Assembly (NCBI RefSeq): GCF_964355755.1
Contig: NC_092671.1
Span: 40,120,804-40,184,803 of the forward strand
Reading direction: 5' to 3'
From: Antedon mediterranea
Taxonomy: Eukaryota; Echinodermata; Crinoidea; Comatulida; Antedonidae
DNA: 64,000 bases
Shown piece by piece: positions 1 to 11,656 of the stretch. Position 1 is the stretch's first letter, and each line of letters begins with the position of its first letter. The position numbers were made by a program, and so were the translations under genes. Under the pieces are notes generated by a model that saw only the letters and a program-made list of their open reading frames with translations, was not told the origin of the DNA and made no database searches.

Positions 1-435
1 ATTGTACTATACAAAGTAAACAAGCTCTCTCGTTTAGCATAATATTACAAACAAATCAAGTGTATTGTTACCAATAGCAACAAAATTGACGATAAGTTTG
101 CCTATGAAATGCATTATTATTTTATTTGAATGATTTCGAAATAACGAAATATTATTTTTTTCTTTCAACTAAGGGCCTTTTACAGTTGGCCTACTCTCAT
201 TCAAATTAGTTAGTCTCTCCTACAAATATCTCCATGTTGAACAATACATAGATCATCAGCATACATTCCAATATAAATGGAAAAAAATCCGAAAAGGATG
301 TGAGATGAGATAAATAATTTAAGTATTAGGAAAAGAATACTGTATAATGTCATACTCACAGACAAAACATTCGTATAAAGTACATGATTTTAATAAAAAA
401 TCTGTTTAGCGCCCCCTAATGTGATAACATTTTAG

Positions 436-495
436 CAGACGATTGGCAAGGAAATAATTAAAGACCTCATGGGCGCCGGGCCGGATCAAAACATT
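436..495 (+). CDS. Candidate internal exon of an unknown upstream gene
   Basis: A 60-base stretch open in one frame (20 codons, reading QTIGKEIIKDLMGAGPDQNI) is preceded by TTTTAG and followed by GTGAGT, so it looks like a phase-0 exon. If the donor is not used, the frame stays open to a TGA at 536-538 and could be a terminal exon. It cannot be a coding exon of GSKIP in frame, because an in-frame stop lies just before the GSKIP ATG; it could be a 5' UTR exon of that gene. No product is recognised and no partner exon is visible to the left. This is a splice-signal-only call and may be chance. Confidence 0.22.
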
Positions 496-849
496 GTGAG
501 TATTCCCTGTGTTATTAAAGTTTTAGCTCTCGTCTGATATCTGTACAACAGTATGTTGTTGTTGAATATGTTGTCGATGTGTTAAAGATCTAGGCCTAGT
601 AACATTTAATGAATGTCAGTGTCAAAAAGTGGATTTATCTGGATGTTTGAATGTGCAAGCCTGGTAAGGAAGGCTCCGTCGTCCACGCGTGAACAACACA
701 CAGGACAACAGTAGTCTGGCCACCACCAAAGTTTTTGTTTTTAAATTGAGCCTAGCCTAGTACGCTTCACTGTGTAATACTTGAATTTACCATTAAGCCT
801 ATATATAAATAGTCCTAGTCTAGGCAGAAACAATTTGTGACGTTTAAAA

Positions 850-1807
850 ATGGAAACATCGGCCTCACAACACAACACGTTAGGCCCGGACGAGAATAGC
901 ATAAAGGTAATGGCAGTTGAGGCGGAAGCCGCTTTGCAAGACATCCGATTTGCAGTGGATTCGGTCGCAGTTTCAACAACTTTACCCTCACGCCAGGATA
1001 TTGTGTATATGAATATAAAGACCAAAGAAGCAGAGGAACTCTGTATTGAGCTCTCAGTATCAGGTTATAGAGTAAGTATTGTCTTGACACAGACATAATA
1101 CATTGTTTTCAAAATATATAGAATAGGCATAACATTTGTTTTAAAGTTTATTTCAAGTAAACTATGAATGGCCCTTTTTCCTCTTTTCAGAGACTTTATT
1201 CAATAATATTTTCTATTACATATTTGACATTTTTTTGCAATTTGTGTTCATATGTACAAAGAAACAGCATTTATTTTAAATAATTATCCAATTGTGAAGC
1301 CTAGACAGGTAAAATTAGAAAGAACCTAAATATTGACAACAGCAAACAAATATGATAACATTACTATCTGAAAATATTTGATTTGTACACAATACTGACC
1401 CCCTTAGACAGTAATTAATCATGACCTTTGAATTAGATAAAGTCTTGACAATAAGATATGAATGCAAACACTCCTACACTCGGCTGTTATTAAACCGTAA
1501 AACCTCGAAAAGAAGCCCATCTAAAAAATAAGCCCTCTCAAAAAGAAGCCTCCCCCTCCTCTATATATAGTATATCTTGTCAAAGGAATAGAAATGTTGT
1601 ATAATGTTTGTTTATTTTTAGATTGTCGCCACCCAGTATGACAGTATAAACAAAGCACCACTTTCACAATACTACGAAACAATCTACGCTTTGTTGGATA
1701 ACCGTAGTCCAGGCTACCGTCTCTCATTTGGGGAAGCTTTAGTGGGTAAATTAAAAGACCTACAGGAAGATAGGTGTGCCGAGATGACGACGCAAAGCCA
1801 GAGCTGA
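850..1807 (+). CDS. GSKIP: GSK3B-interacting protein (GSKIP), two coding exons
   Basis: Exons 850-1071 (74 codons, donor GTAAGT) and 1622-1807 (61 codons plus TGA, acceptor TTTTTAG) join in phase 0 to give 135 aa; human GSKIP is 139 aa. The ATG at 850 is supported by an in-frame TGA at 838-840. The N-terminal helix (VEAEAALQDIRFAVDSVAVS, residues about 25-44) matches the part of vertebrate GSKIP that binds the PKA regulatory subunit. The C-terminal half carries YYETIYALLDNRSPGYR and FGEALVGKL, matching the GSK3-binding helix. In known biology GSKIP is a small cytosolic A-kinase anchoring protein that brings PKA and GSK3-beta together and modulates GSK3 and Wnt signalling. No membrane segment or signal peptide is seen. 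The tail (CAEMTTQSQS) is polar and ends like the vertebrate protein. The intron is 550 bases. Identification rests on recalled family sequence. Confidence 0.9.
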
Positions 1808-1933
1808 TACCACATTCATTCTACTAGTAGTAAGGATTAATTTACACATTATGTGTCATACACTTTTTCTTGATCAAGTTTCTATGGTGTAGACATATGC
1901 CTAAATGTCTAGGGGCGGATTTAGTATTATAGA

Positions 1934-1968
1934 TTAGGCGGGGCTAATGCCTGGTTAGCCCCGCCTAA
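1934..1968. repeat. Perfect 14-bp inverted repeat with 7-base loop
   Basis: TTAGGCGGGGCTAA at 1934-1947 is repeated as its reverse complement at 1955-1968. It is GC-rich in an AT-rich 3' flank, 127 bases after the GSKIP stop codon. It could form a stable hairpin in the 3' UTR or be the core of a small repeat element. Confidence 0.7.
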
Positions 1969-2050
1969 ATCCGTGCCTTGTGTCTAGTATTTAGTAGCAC
2001 TAAGGATACAATACAAACCATCAGATATCGTTTTAAAAAACAATCAATTG

Positions 2051-2056
2051 AATAAA
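2051..2056 (+). terminator. Candidate poly(A) signal for GSKIP
   Basis: AATAAA, 244 bases after the GSKIP stop codon, the first canonical hexamer seen downstream. Position only; no cleavage site evidence. Confidence 0.4.
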
Positions 2057-2876
2057 CATGGGGAAAAAGAAAGGTTTGATGTACTCTATGAAATAGAGGT
2101 TTAAACGATAAAACAGAGAAATCTTGTAAAACCTACAGAACGGTGATACCAACTTAAAAAACAAGATTTTGTAAAAGAAGTTATTACAATTGTAATATTT
2201 TAATGGAAATAATCAAGGATTGCTAAGTTTTTTTAAGGTTAATATATAAACTGAAAAATCCCTGAAAATGCTGTTTTCCGTGAGAAGTGAGCCTGAGAGA
2301 TAACAGTAAATCATGGCTGAAAGATTGAGATAAATAGACCACCTATTGATTAGGTACTGTATTGGAAATTGAAAGTTAATTTAAGAGTTGACATAGATCG
2401 AAGAAGGCTTTTGACATTTGTATATTTAGCTGGTCTATAGAGAATATGAGTTTATTGCCACTACTGAAGTATATATTTGTAATTTTCTAAAGCCAATTTG
2501 GCTTGACCTGTTTGTAACCTTTTAAAGGTTGCTGTTATAAGGTGAATTCCATTACGTTCAACCTGTGATTCTTAATGAAATTCTATATTCAATCCATTTG
2601 AAACAAATGATAAATTTCTTGGGAACGTTTTCAGATTTATAATGAATCAATCTTCTGTAAAGATTATAATAATTTAGCCTATAGCGCATTATTCAAGCCT
2701 ATATGCGCTTTTATATAATAAAAATGGGAGAAAAAATATATATATATATATAGATATAGTATAGTCCACATTCAGAGAGGCAAGGTTTTTTTACAAATTA
2801 TTAAAATATATTTTGCAGATTACAGTATGTAAGCAACTTCCAATATAATTAATGGATATAAAATTAGGTATCTTTA

Positions 2877-3766
2877 GGCCTTTTCACACAGAACTTCGGC
2901 AATATTGCGGTAAGCAAGCCGGCGTTATTGCCGGTCTAAACCCATTCACACAGAAGGTAATATTACGGTAATTTTACCGTCTTCTGTGTGAAAGGCCACA
3001 GTGGAAAGGCGCAATATTTAAAGATTACTGTCTTCATAAAATAGAGGTCGCACTTTTTGAGGAGAAAAAAAATGGCGGGCACCTGCCGCCGGCGACAACA
3101 TGCCATGCGCGTACTTGTTTGCTGATGTTGTTTTGTGTGTCCGTCGTTTAGTTTTTTTATTTACGATGCATAAAATTTATATTTTTGCCCAACGCCACTC
3201 CGTGCTAATAACTGCCCGATCGTGATGGCCATTCTACAGAAACAAAATCTATTAGGCCTACACGCGAATTTAATTATCAGAAGCTGTTATGAGCTAGCAC
3301 CGGGAGCGCGCACCGGAGGATGTTCCTGCTAGAACTATGCTAACTAGGGCCTAGGCTTACGTACGCTACAGCAAGTTAAATAATCTTTGGACCAACATCT
3401 GTTATATTTTTATTATTATTGGCCGTATTCTTCCATTGTATTATTTACAAACTAACCTAAAAATATATATATATATAATGGATATAATCTAATAATTTGG
3501 CCTAAAGTAATTGCCACAGTCTTTCTCAATCAAGGAAAATGTCCCGAATTTATCCTTGCTTCACTGCGTAAGCAGGCGTTATATCGTGGACTCTTCACAC
3601 AGATCAGGCTTACGACCGTGACGGTAATATTACCGCAATTTTACTAGGTCCAGAGGCGGTCTAACGGAAGCCGGCATTAAGGGGTTTTTACCCTTTCACA
3701 CATAAGCCGGCATTCGCGAATTACCGCAATATTACCGTCTTACAGCTCTGTGTGAAAGGGGCTTTT
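2877..3766. mobile_element. Non-autonomous DNA element with GC-rich terminal inverted repeats
   Basis: The left end (CCTTTTCACACAGAACTTCG, then a block with GCAATATTGCGGTAA and GCCGGC) recurs inverted at the right end (3690-3766, ending CTCTGTGTGAAAGGGGC). Each end also holds a second inverted copy of the CACACAGA...GGTAATATTACGG motif (2945-2996 and 3590-3660), so the termini are palindromic in themselves. The centre (about 3000-3590) has no ORF of note and no transposase. The GC-rich ends stand out from the surrounding DNA. It reads as a foldback-type or large MITE element about 0.9 kb long. Confidence 0.6.
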
Positions 3767-3789
3767 GGTTCCTAACCTTAGTTCTTAAG

Positions 3790-4930
3790 ATAATGAGTTT
3801 AAACTTCACAAGCAATATTTTCACTAGGAATGTCGTCCGATTTTTGTTTAGAATTTTAAGCGGATGATTTATTTCAATAGAAAGGTGTAATTAAGTCTAA
3901 AGAGAAAATAGAAGTATTACTTCCCTATCATGACAACAATTATTATGGTAAAGTGAATGTTTTGTTTGAACAGGAGAATTTTGTTAAATGAACTGTATTT
4001 TGAACCATGTGTAAACAGTTCAGCTTCAGTTGTTAAAGTGTTAATAAACAAAACAAAATCTAGTACTTTATACTCTATATAACCTAGCAATAGACCATGA
4101 ATAGACTATTCAGCCAAACACATTGATTGAATACCCATCTAAATTTATTGTAAAATGATCTATGTGTTTGTTGACCTGTGGTCTAGACAAGGCAACTAAG
4201 AGGAAAGAAAAATAGACCTACTATAATTGTCTATTTTTCTTTCAACAAAAATAACCTACAATTTTAAATTGAATCCAATCAAAAAATTCAGTAGGAACAT
4301 TCAGCCTGAAATAATTAGCAACCAATTACTTAAGAACAAACTTATGTACCATGCACCATGTTGATTGACTTGTAGTAGTTATAAGGTATGTCAGACCATA
4401 ATTAAGTAATGTACTTTTTTTTCAATATTTTCATAATGATGCATATATACTGTACAAACAATTAGTGGTAGACTTTAAGACTTTTATAACATTGTTTGCT
4501 CCATAAATGTTTATTGCTTTATGAGTGTTCCAATAAAGATATCAACACATTCCATGTTGGTATTTGATTCCAAAATGCCATTATAAATTATTATGTGACT
4601 TATGTCTCGTTTTAATAATTCAGTTGTGATTATCAGATATTTAATTTTTTTTATATTAATGTATATTTAAAAAAAAATTTAATGAACTTATAAATTAAAT
4701 AGATCCATGTAAATATCTACATCAAGGGGACAGTAACGGGCATTGTGTCTCTCTAATCAGTAAATTATACTACTGTACCTTTATTGTAGTATCGAAATGA
4801 CGAAGATAATAGTAGATCAGTACATTTCTTGACATGAGCAATGAGTTTTGGTGTGGTAGAGTAGTTTTCAACAGACATGACCCAGGCCATGAGATTTAAA
4901 AGCGGGTTATTATTTTATTCAAATCACAGT
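3790..4930. other. Intergenic, no feature seen
   Basis: AT-rich sequence with no recognisable exon, no long ORF and no clear repeat. Confidence 0.5.
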
Positions 4931-4937
4931 CAGACAG

Positions 4938-5077
4938 AAGCTCTGTTTACACTATCAAACTAGTTTGACAAAAAAAGTGTGATATGCCTAAATATGGTAG
5001 TGATATGTCCATACAGTATATGGGCACATCACATTTTTTTGTCGCATAAAGTTTGATAGTGTAGACAGAGAGCTTTA
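4938..5077. mobile_element. MITE of the AAGCTCTGTCTACAC family, copy 1
   Basis: About 140 bp. The left terminus (AAGCTCTGTTTACACTATC) and right terminus (GATAGTGTAGACAGAGAGCT) are inverted copies. The inner motifs GATATGCC-AAATATGGTAGTGATATG and TATATGGGCACATCACA are shared with eleven other copies in this window. No coding capacity. Confidence 0.85.
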
Positions 5078-5429
5078 GTTGTGGTAGAGTTGTTTTCCAG
5101 GCCCCTGATTATTTTTAGAATTATTTTGGTTAGCCTATTCTGTTATTCAAATGTAAGTTACGTGTTATACATTAGGTTACTGCTTCCGCTCATTGTCTTA
5201 AAAACGCAAATTCAACGACGTGTCTAATTCGCAAGTCCCATGTTGACGACAATTAATCATGTTGGTTTACATTTTCTAAATACACTCATTTTAATATATG
5301 GTAATTCTTTCAACCAAATTATCCCATTTTAAATGGATATTTTATCTGTACGGTTAGTGTGAACATGAATGTTAAGAATATGAACATTTTGCGAGAGTTT
5401 GTTTGCCATCTTGTAAGACGAGTCGCAGT

Positions 5430-5540
5430 CATTAGTACAGTCCTGTTTATTTTTTATTTATATGTAATTTTACTTTCTATGGACCAGAGATTCCGAAATA
5501 AAAGATTGAATGAATAAATGATTGAATGAATGAATATGAT
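5430..5540 (+). mobile_element. 3' end of a LINE-like element with ATGA-type tail
   Basis: The stretch TGGACCAGAGATTCCGAAAT is followed by AATAAA and an irregular run of GAATGAAT/ATGA units. This is the usual look of a 5'-truncated CR1/L2-type LINE or its dependent SINE in the + orientation. No reverse transcriptase is present here. Confidence 0.45.
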
Positions 5541-6189
5541 AATTTGACTTATTATAAATAAGTATATTTCATTCTTTCGTGTATTTACCATTATGTCCAA
5601 TTATTGATTTTTTTAAAATAACAATTGATTTTAATAAGATTTAAACAAAGATCCCTCAGTCATGGTACGGTGTATTATTTTTTTTAGTAAAAAGACGTAT
5701 ACATTTATATTCATTCCTCAGTCCTGTAGTAGATCACGCACGTATAAAGTATATATGGTTATTACATAAATATATCCATCATAATTGCATTATAGGTCAA
5801 AGTAGTACAGTATGCGATGATTACAATATGGTGATATATTTAATATTCCGATCGGCAGAAATAAAAACTCTCGCAATTAATATTACTTCAGTTTAGAGGC
5901 GGATGTTCTGAAATCATTGATTTTATTATTATGAAACTGGGTTACCTCTGTACTGAATTATGAGTAATGCTTTTTAGTGATTATTTTGCATTTCATTCGA
6001 TCATTGACATTCAATGTGTAATACATAATTGCCAAAAGATGCAACTTAAGTCAGATTTGTTTCATTTTATATCATCTGTATATGTATTCAATAATAAGGT
6101 TTACTTTGCGGCATTCTTAGAAGAGAAGGCTCAAATGTGTGACTAATAAAGAGGATTTAGGCGGCTAGGCCTATAATCATACCGGTATC

Positions 6190-6560
6190 ATTTTTTGTCA
6201 TCGTCATAATTTAACATCATGATTTAAACGTCGTTATAACCAACATAATATCTTATAACTTTGTGACCACGTCATAATCTATGACAGACATCGTCATAAT
6301 CTAGCTGACAACATACATCGTCATAATCTAACAAGTGCCATTGGCAGACATCGTCATGATCTTACGTCGTTATGCGACATCATCTCATGATTTAGCAACA
6401 GTACAGTATTGCCAAAATCGTCATAATCAACCAAGGCCCACATCGTCATAATCCTAACATCAGTGCAGTGACCGACATCATCATAATCTTAGCTTTATTG
6501 TGACCAATATCGTCATTATCTAACATCATTATAATGAGCGACATCGTAGTCATGCTTTAA
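6190..6560. repeat. Degenerate tandem array of a CATCGTCATAAT motif
   Basis: The core CATCGTCATAAT or close variants (CATCATCATAAT, CACGTCATAATC, CATCGTCATGAT) occur about twelve times, usually as GACATCGTCATAATCTAAC with spacings of about 30-45 bases, separated by diverged filler. It looks like an old decayed minisatellite. The evenly spaced CGTCA cores resemble half CRE sites, but no function is claimed. Confidence 0.65.
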
Positions 6561-7205
6561 TAAAAACCCGTTTTGCCATTCGTTGTTCTTAAGACACGTA
6601 TTATTTATAACCTAATTTCACAATACATATAGTAATTACATATTTGTTGTGACCTGTGTTGACCTCATTGGAAACAGTTCAATATCTCATGATGTTTGCT
6701 TATTCACACCTTCGCATTACAACATGCTCTATATACAGAATGTGCATACATAATGAATAACATTAATGTAGTCATGTGTAAAGATACTTCCCGTTGACCG
6801 ACATCGCTTTATCAATACTAATCGATATCAATAATTTATTGATTAACATAATGAATTATTGATTGATATTAGTGAAGATGCTCACACCATGTAACTGGTA
6901 ATTTTCCAAATGCTATTTTTTCACAAAACATTTTTTCCCGGATTTTTAGTCGCGTGCAAATGCGATTCTACAGCTTACTATGTTGGTTGGTCACTAACTC
7001 AAATTTGAGCACGCGACTGCAGCCATGCATATAGCCTTGTTGTATTCAAGACTCAGGACCACAATCCAAAACAGGTTTTCGTTTACCTGATCTTGTATAA
7101 AGATGTTTTTAAATAAATAAATGCTTCAGAGTGTACTTTTCTCTTTGATTCGATCCAGTCACTTTCCGAACCAAAGTGAACTCAACCATCCGATGAAAAA
7201 ATATT

Positions 7206-7264
7206 TTCTATATTGATTATAATTTTTTTAAATAATAATAAGACAAATTATAATCAATATAGAA
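7206..7264. repeat. Perfect 20-bp inverted repeat
   Basis: TTCTATATTGATTATAATTT at 7206-7225 is repeated inverted at 7245-7264 with a 19-base spacer. A short ORF starting here is therefore not persuasive as a gene. Possibly the ends of a very small element or a hairpin-prone AT-rich site. Confidence 0.7.
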
Positions 7265-7774
7265 TCGGAATTGGGATCTTTTTAATCGGTTGCTTCTTCT
7301 CTGAGGAATTATTTCTCAGAAAAGCAGCGCCTGATGATACAGTATATTTATTTTTCGAAGATTTCAAATTACAGTTTATTTCAGACTTGCCAAATTTGCC
7401 AATTATTACTGGATATAAGGTTAACGTGCAGTAATGAAAAGTATTACTTTTTTTTAAAGCAGTGATAGAACATTAAAGGTCACGTAACCATATATTTCTC
7501 ATATATAATGTGTGTAGTCCATTATATAAATCCCTATTAACATTTAGATTGTGTATTATGTAATCTTACCATGTTGCTATCAAAGGCCTTCGTCGTTAGT
7601 AAGGCTTACAATTAGTGACAGTCAAGCATTTTTGTATTCATAATCACAAGATCACTAATCTGTAGCAACTATTAGTGTAATGAATTGAAGTGCGTTCATA
7701 TTCTAGATCATAGCTTTCGGTGTAATCAGTAGGATTACGTAAGATAAAGCAGCAGAATGTCAGTATATGTTATA

Positions 7775-10700
7775 GTACTTAAGTACTGTAACATTGTCTG
7801 GTACATATACAGCACACATACTATACTATGAAGTACTGTAACATTGTCTCGTACATACAGCACACATACTATACTATGAAGTACTGTAACATTGTCTGGT
7901 ACATACAACACACATACTATACTATGAAGTACTGTAACATTGTCTGGTACATACAGCACACATACTATACTAAGTACTGTAACATTGTCTGGTACATACA
8001 ACACACATACTATACTATGAAGTACTGTAACAGTGTCTGGTACATACAGCACACATACTATACTATGAAGTACTGTAACAGTGTCTGGTATATATACAGC
8101 ACACATACTATACTATGAAGTACTGTAACAGTGTCTGGTACATACAACACACATACTATACTATGAAGTACTGTAACAGTGTCTGGTACATACAGCACAC
8201 ATACTATACTATGAAGTACTGTAACAGTGTCTGGTATATATACAGCACACATACTATACTATGAAGTACTGTAACAGTGTCTCGTACATACAGCACACAT
8301 ACTATACTATGAAGTACTGTAACATTGTCTCGTACATACAACACACATACTATACTAAGTACTGTAACAGTGTCTGGTACATACAGCACACATACTATAC
8401 TAAGTACTGTAACATTGTCTGGTACATACAGCACACATACTATACTATGAAGTACTGTAACATTGTCTCGTACATACAACACACATACTATACTATGAAG
8501 TACTGTAACATTGTCTCGTACATACAACACACATACTATACTATGAAGTACTGTAACAGTGTCTCGTACATACAGCACACATACTATACTATGAAGTACT
8601 GTAACAGTGTCTCGTACATACAGCACACATACTATACTATGAAGTACTGTAACATTGTCTCGTACATACAACACACATACTATACTAAGTACTGTAACAG
8701 TGTCTGGTACATACAACACACATACTATACTAAGTACTGTAACATTGTCTGGTATATACAGCACACATACTATACTATGAAGTACTGTAACATTGTCTCG
8801 TACATACAACACACATACTATACTAAGTACTGTAACATTGTCTGGTACATACAACACACATACTATACTATGAAGTACTGTAACATTGTCTGGTACATAC
8901 AGCACACATACTATACTATGAAGTACTGTAACAGTGTCTGGTACATACAACACACATACTATACTAAGTACTGTAACATTGTCTGGTACATACAGCACAC
9001 ATACTATACTAAGTACTGTAACATTGTCTGGTACATACAACACACATACTATACTATGAAGTACTGTAACATTGTCTGGTACATACAACACACATACTAT
9101 ACTAAGTACTGTAACATTGTCTGGTATATATACAGCACACATACTATACTATGAAGTACTGTAACATTGTCTCGTACATACAGCACACATACTATACTAT
9201 GAAGTACTGTAACATTGTCTCGTACATACAACACACATACTATACTAAGTACTGTAACATTGTCTGGTATATATACAGCACACATACTATACTATGAAGT
9301 ACTGTAACATTGTCTCGTACATACAGCACACATACTATACTATGAAGTACTGTAACATTGTCTGGTACATACAGCACACATACTATACTATGAAGTACTG
9401 TAACAGTGTCTCGTACATACAACACACATACTATACTAAGTACTGTAACATTGTCTGGTACATACAGCACACATACTATACTATGAAGTACTGTAACATT
9501 GTCTGGTACATACAACACACATACTATACTAAGTACTGTAACATTGTCTGGTATATACAGCACACATACTATACTATGAAGTACTGTAACATTGTCTGGT
9601 ACATACAACACACATACTATACTAAGTACTGTAACATTGTCTGGTACATACAGCACACATACTATACTAAGTACTGTAACATTGTCTGGTACATACAGCA
9701 CACATACTATACTAAGTACTGTAACATTGTCTGGTACATACAACACACATACTATACTAAGTACTGTAACATTGTCTGGTACATACAGCACACATACTAT
9801 ACTATGAAGTACTGTAACATTGTCTCGTACATACAGCACACATACTATACTATGAAGTACTGTAACATTGTCTGGTAAATACAGCACACATACTATACTA
9901 TGAAGTACTGTAACATTGTCTGGTACATACAGCACACATACTATACTAAGTACTGTAACAGTGTCTGGTACATACAGCACACATACTATACTAAGTACTG
10001 TAACATTGTCTGGTACATACAACACACATACTATACTAAGTACTGTAACATTGTCTGGTACATACAGCACACATACTATACTAAGTACTGTAACATTGTC
10101 TGGTACATACAACACACATACTATACTATGAAGTACTGTAACATTGTCTGGTACATACAACACACATACTATACTAAGTACTGTAACATTGTCTGGTACA
10201 TACAGCACACATACTATACTATGAAGTACTGTAACAGTGTCTCGTACATACAACACACATACTATACTATGAAGTACTGTAACATTGTCTGGTACATACA
10301 ACACACATACTATACTAAGTACTGTAACATTGTCTGGTACATACAGCACATATACTATACTATGAAGTACTGTAACATTGTCTGGTACATACAGCACACA
10401 TACTATACTATGAAGTACTGTAACATTGTCTGGTACATACAACACACATACTATACTAAGTACTGTAACATTGTCTGGTACATACAACACACATACTATA
10501 CTAAGTACTGTAACAGTGTCTCGTACATACAGCACACATACTATACTATGAAGTACTGTAACATTGTCTGGTACATACAGCACACATACTATACTATGAA
10601 GTACTGTAACATTGTCTGGTACATACAGCACACATACTATACTATGAAGTACTGTAACATTGTCTGATACATACAGCACACATACTATACTATGAAGTAC

Positions 10701-11345
10701 TGTAACATTGTCTGGTACATACAGCACACATACTATACTATGAAGTACTGTAACAGTGTCTCGTACATACAGCACACATACTATACTATGAAGTACTGTA
10801 ACATTGTCTGGTACATACAGCACACATACTATACTATGAAGTACTGTAACATTGTCTGGTACATACAACACACATACTATACTAAGTACTGTAACATTGT
10901 CTGGTACATACAACACACATACTATACTAAGTACTGTAACATTGTCTGGTACATACAGCACACATACTATACTATGAAGTACTGTAACATTGTCTGGTAC
11001 ATACAGCACACATACTATACTATGAAGTACTGTAACAGTGTCTCGTACATACAGCACACATACTATACTATGAAGTACTGTAACATTGTCTGGTACATAC
11101 AACACACATACTATACTAAGTACTGTAACATTGTCTGGTACATACAGCACACATACTATACTAAGTACTGTAACATTGTCTGGTACATACAACACACATA
11201 CTATACTATGAAGTACTGTAACAGTGTCTCGTACATACAACACACATACTATACTAAGTACTGTAACATTGTCTGGTACATACAGCACACATACTATACT
11301 AAGTACTGTAACATTGTCTGGTACATACAGCACACATACTATATT
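7775..11345. repeat. Giant 45/48-bp minisatellite, block 1
   Basis: About 75 head-to-tail units of the form ACTATACTATGAAGTACTGT-AACATTGTCTGGTACATACA-GCACACAT (48 bp) or the same lacking TGA (45 bp). Variation is mostly limited to four positions: presence or absence of TGA, T or G in AACA(T/G)TGTCT, G or C in TCT(G/C)GTA, and G or A in ACA(G/A)CACA. A few units carry two extra bases (GGTATATATACAG). Because both unit lengths are multiples of three and the unit lacks stops in some frames, long spurious ORFs appear on both strands (a 704-codon one at 9240-11354 on the - strand). There is no splice context, unique N-terminus or domain, so these are not called genes. Confidence 0.97.
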
Positions 11346-11656
11346 ATATAACACCTATATAAATTCCTGTCATTTGATTGGACGAATGTGGGTCACATGG
11401 CGTGCAATAGTACGCACTATTCAACGATCGTTAAATAGTACTTTTTGAAACATTTTTGTGTACGAAAAAAAAACGTCTAGATGTTATATAAAACAAATAA
11501 TGAATGTTTTGTATTCGTGTAATGGTACAAATAATGGCACTTGGTGAATGATGAAAGTTTATATCAACTCGGCTTTGCCTCGTTGATATAACCTTTCATC
11601 ATTCACCTCGTGCCATTATTTGTACCATTGCACTCATAAACATTCATTATTTGTAT
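11346..11656. mobile_element. Insertion with long hairpin inside the minisatellite
   Basis: Unique sequence of about 310 bp splits the minisatellite. Its right half (about 11497-11652) is a near-perfect palindrome of roughly 70 bp per arm: AATAATGAATG...ATGGTACAAATAATGGCAC...TTATATCAAC is mirrored around a short TCGGCTTTGCCTC loop. The left part (ATTTGATTGGACGAATGTGG and on) is not repeated elsewhere in the window. It looks like a foldback or non-autonomous DNA element that landed in the array. No coding capacity. Confidence 0.65.
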
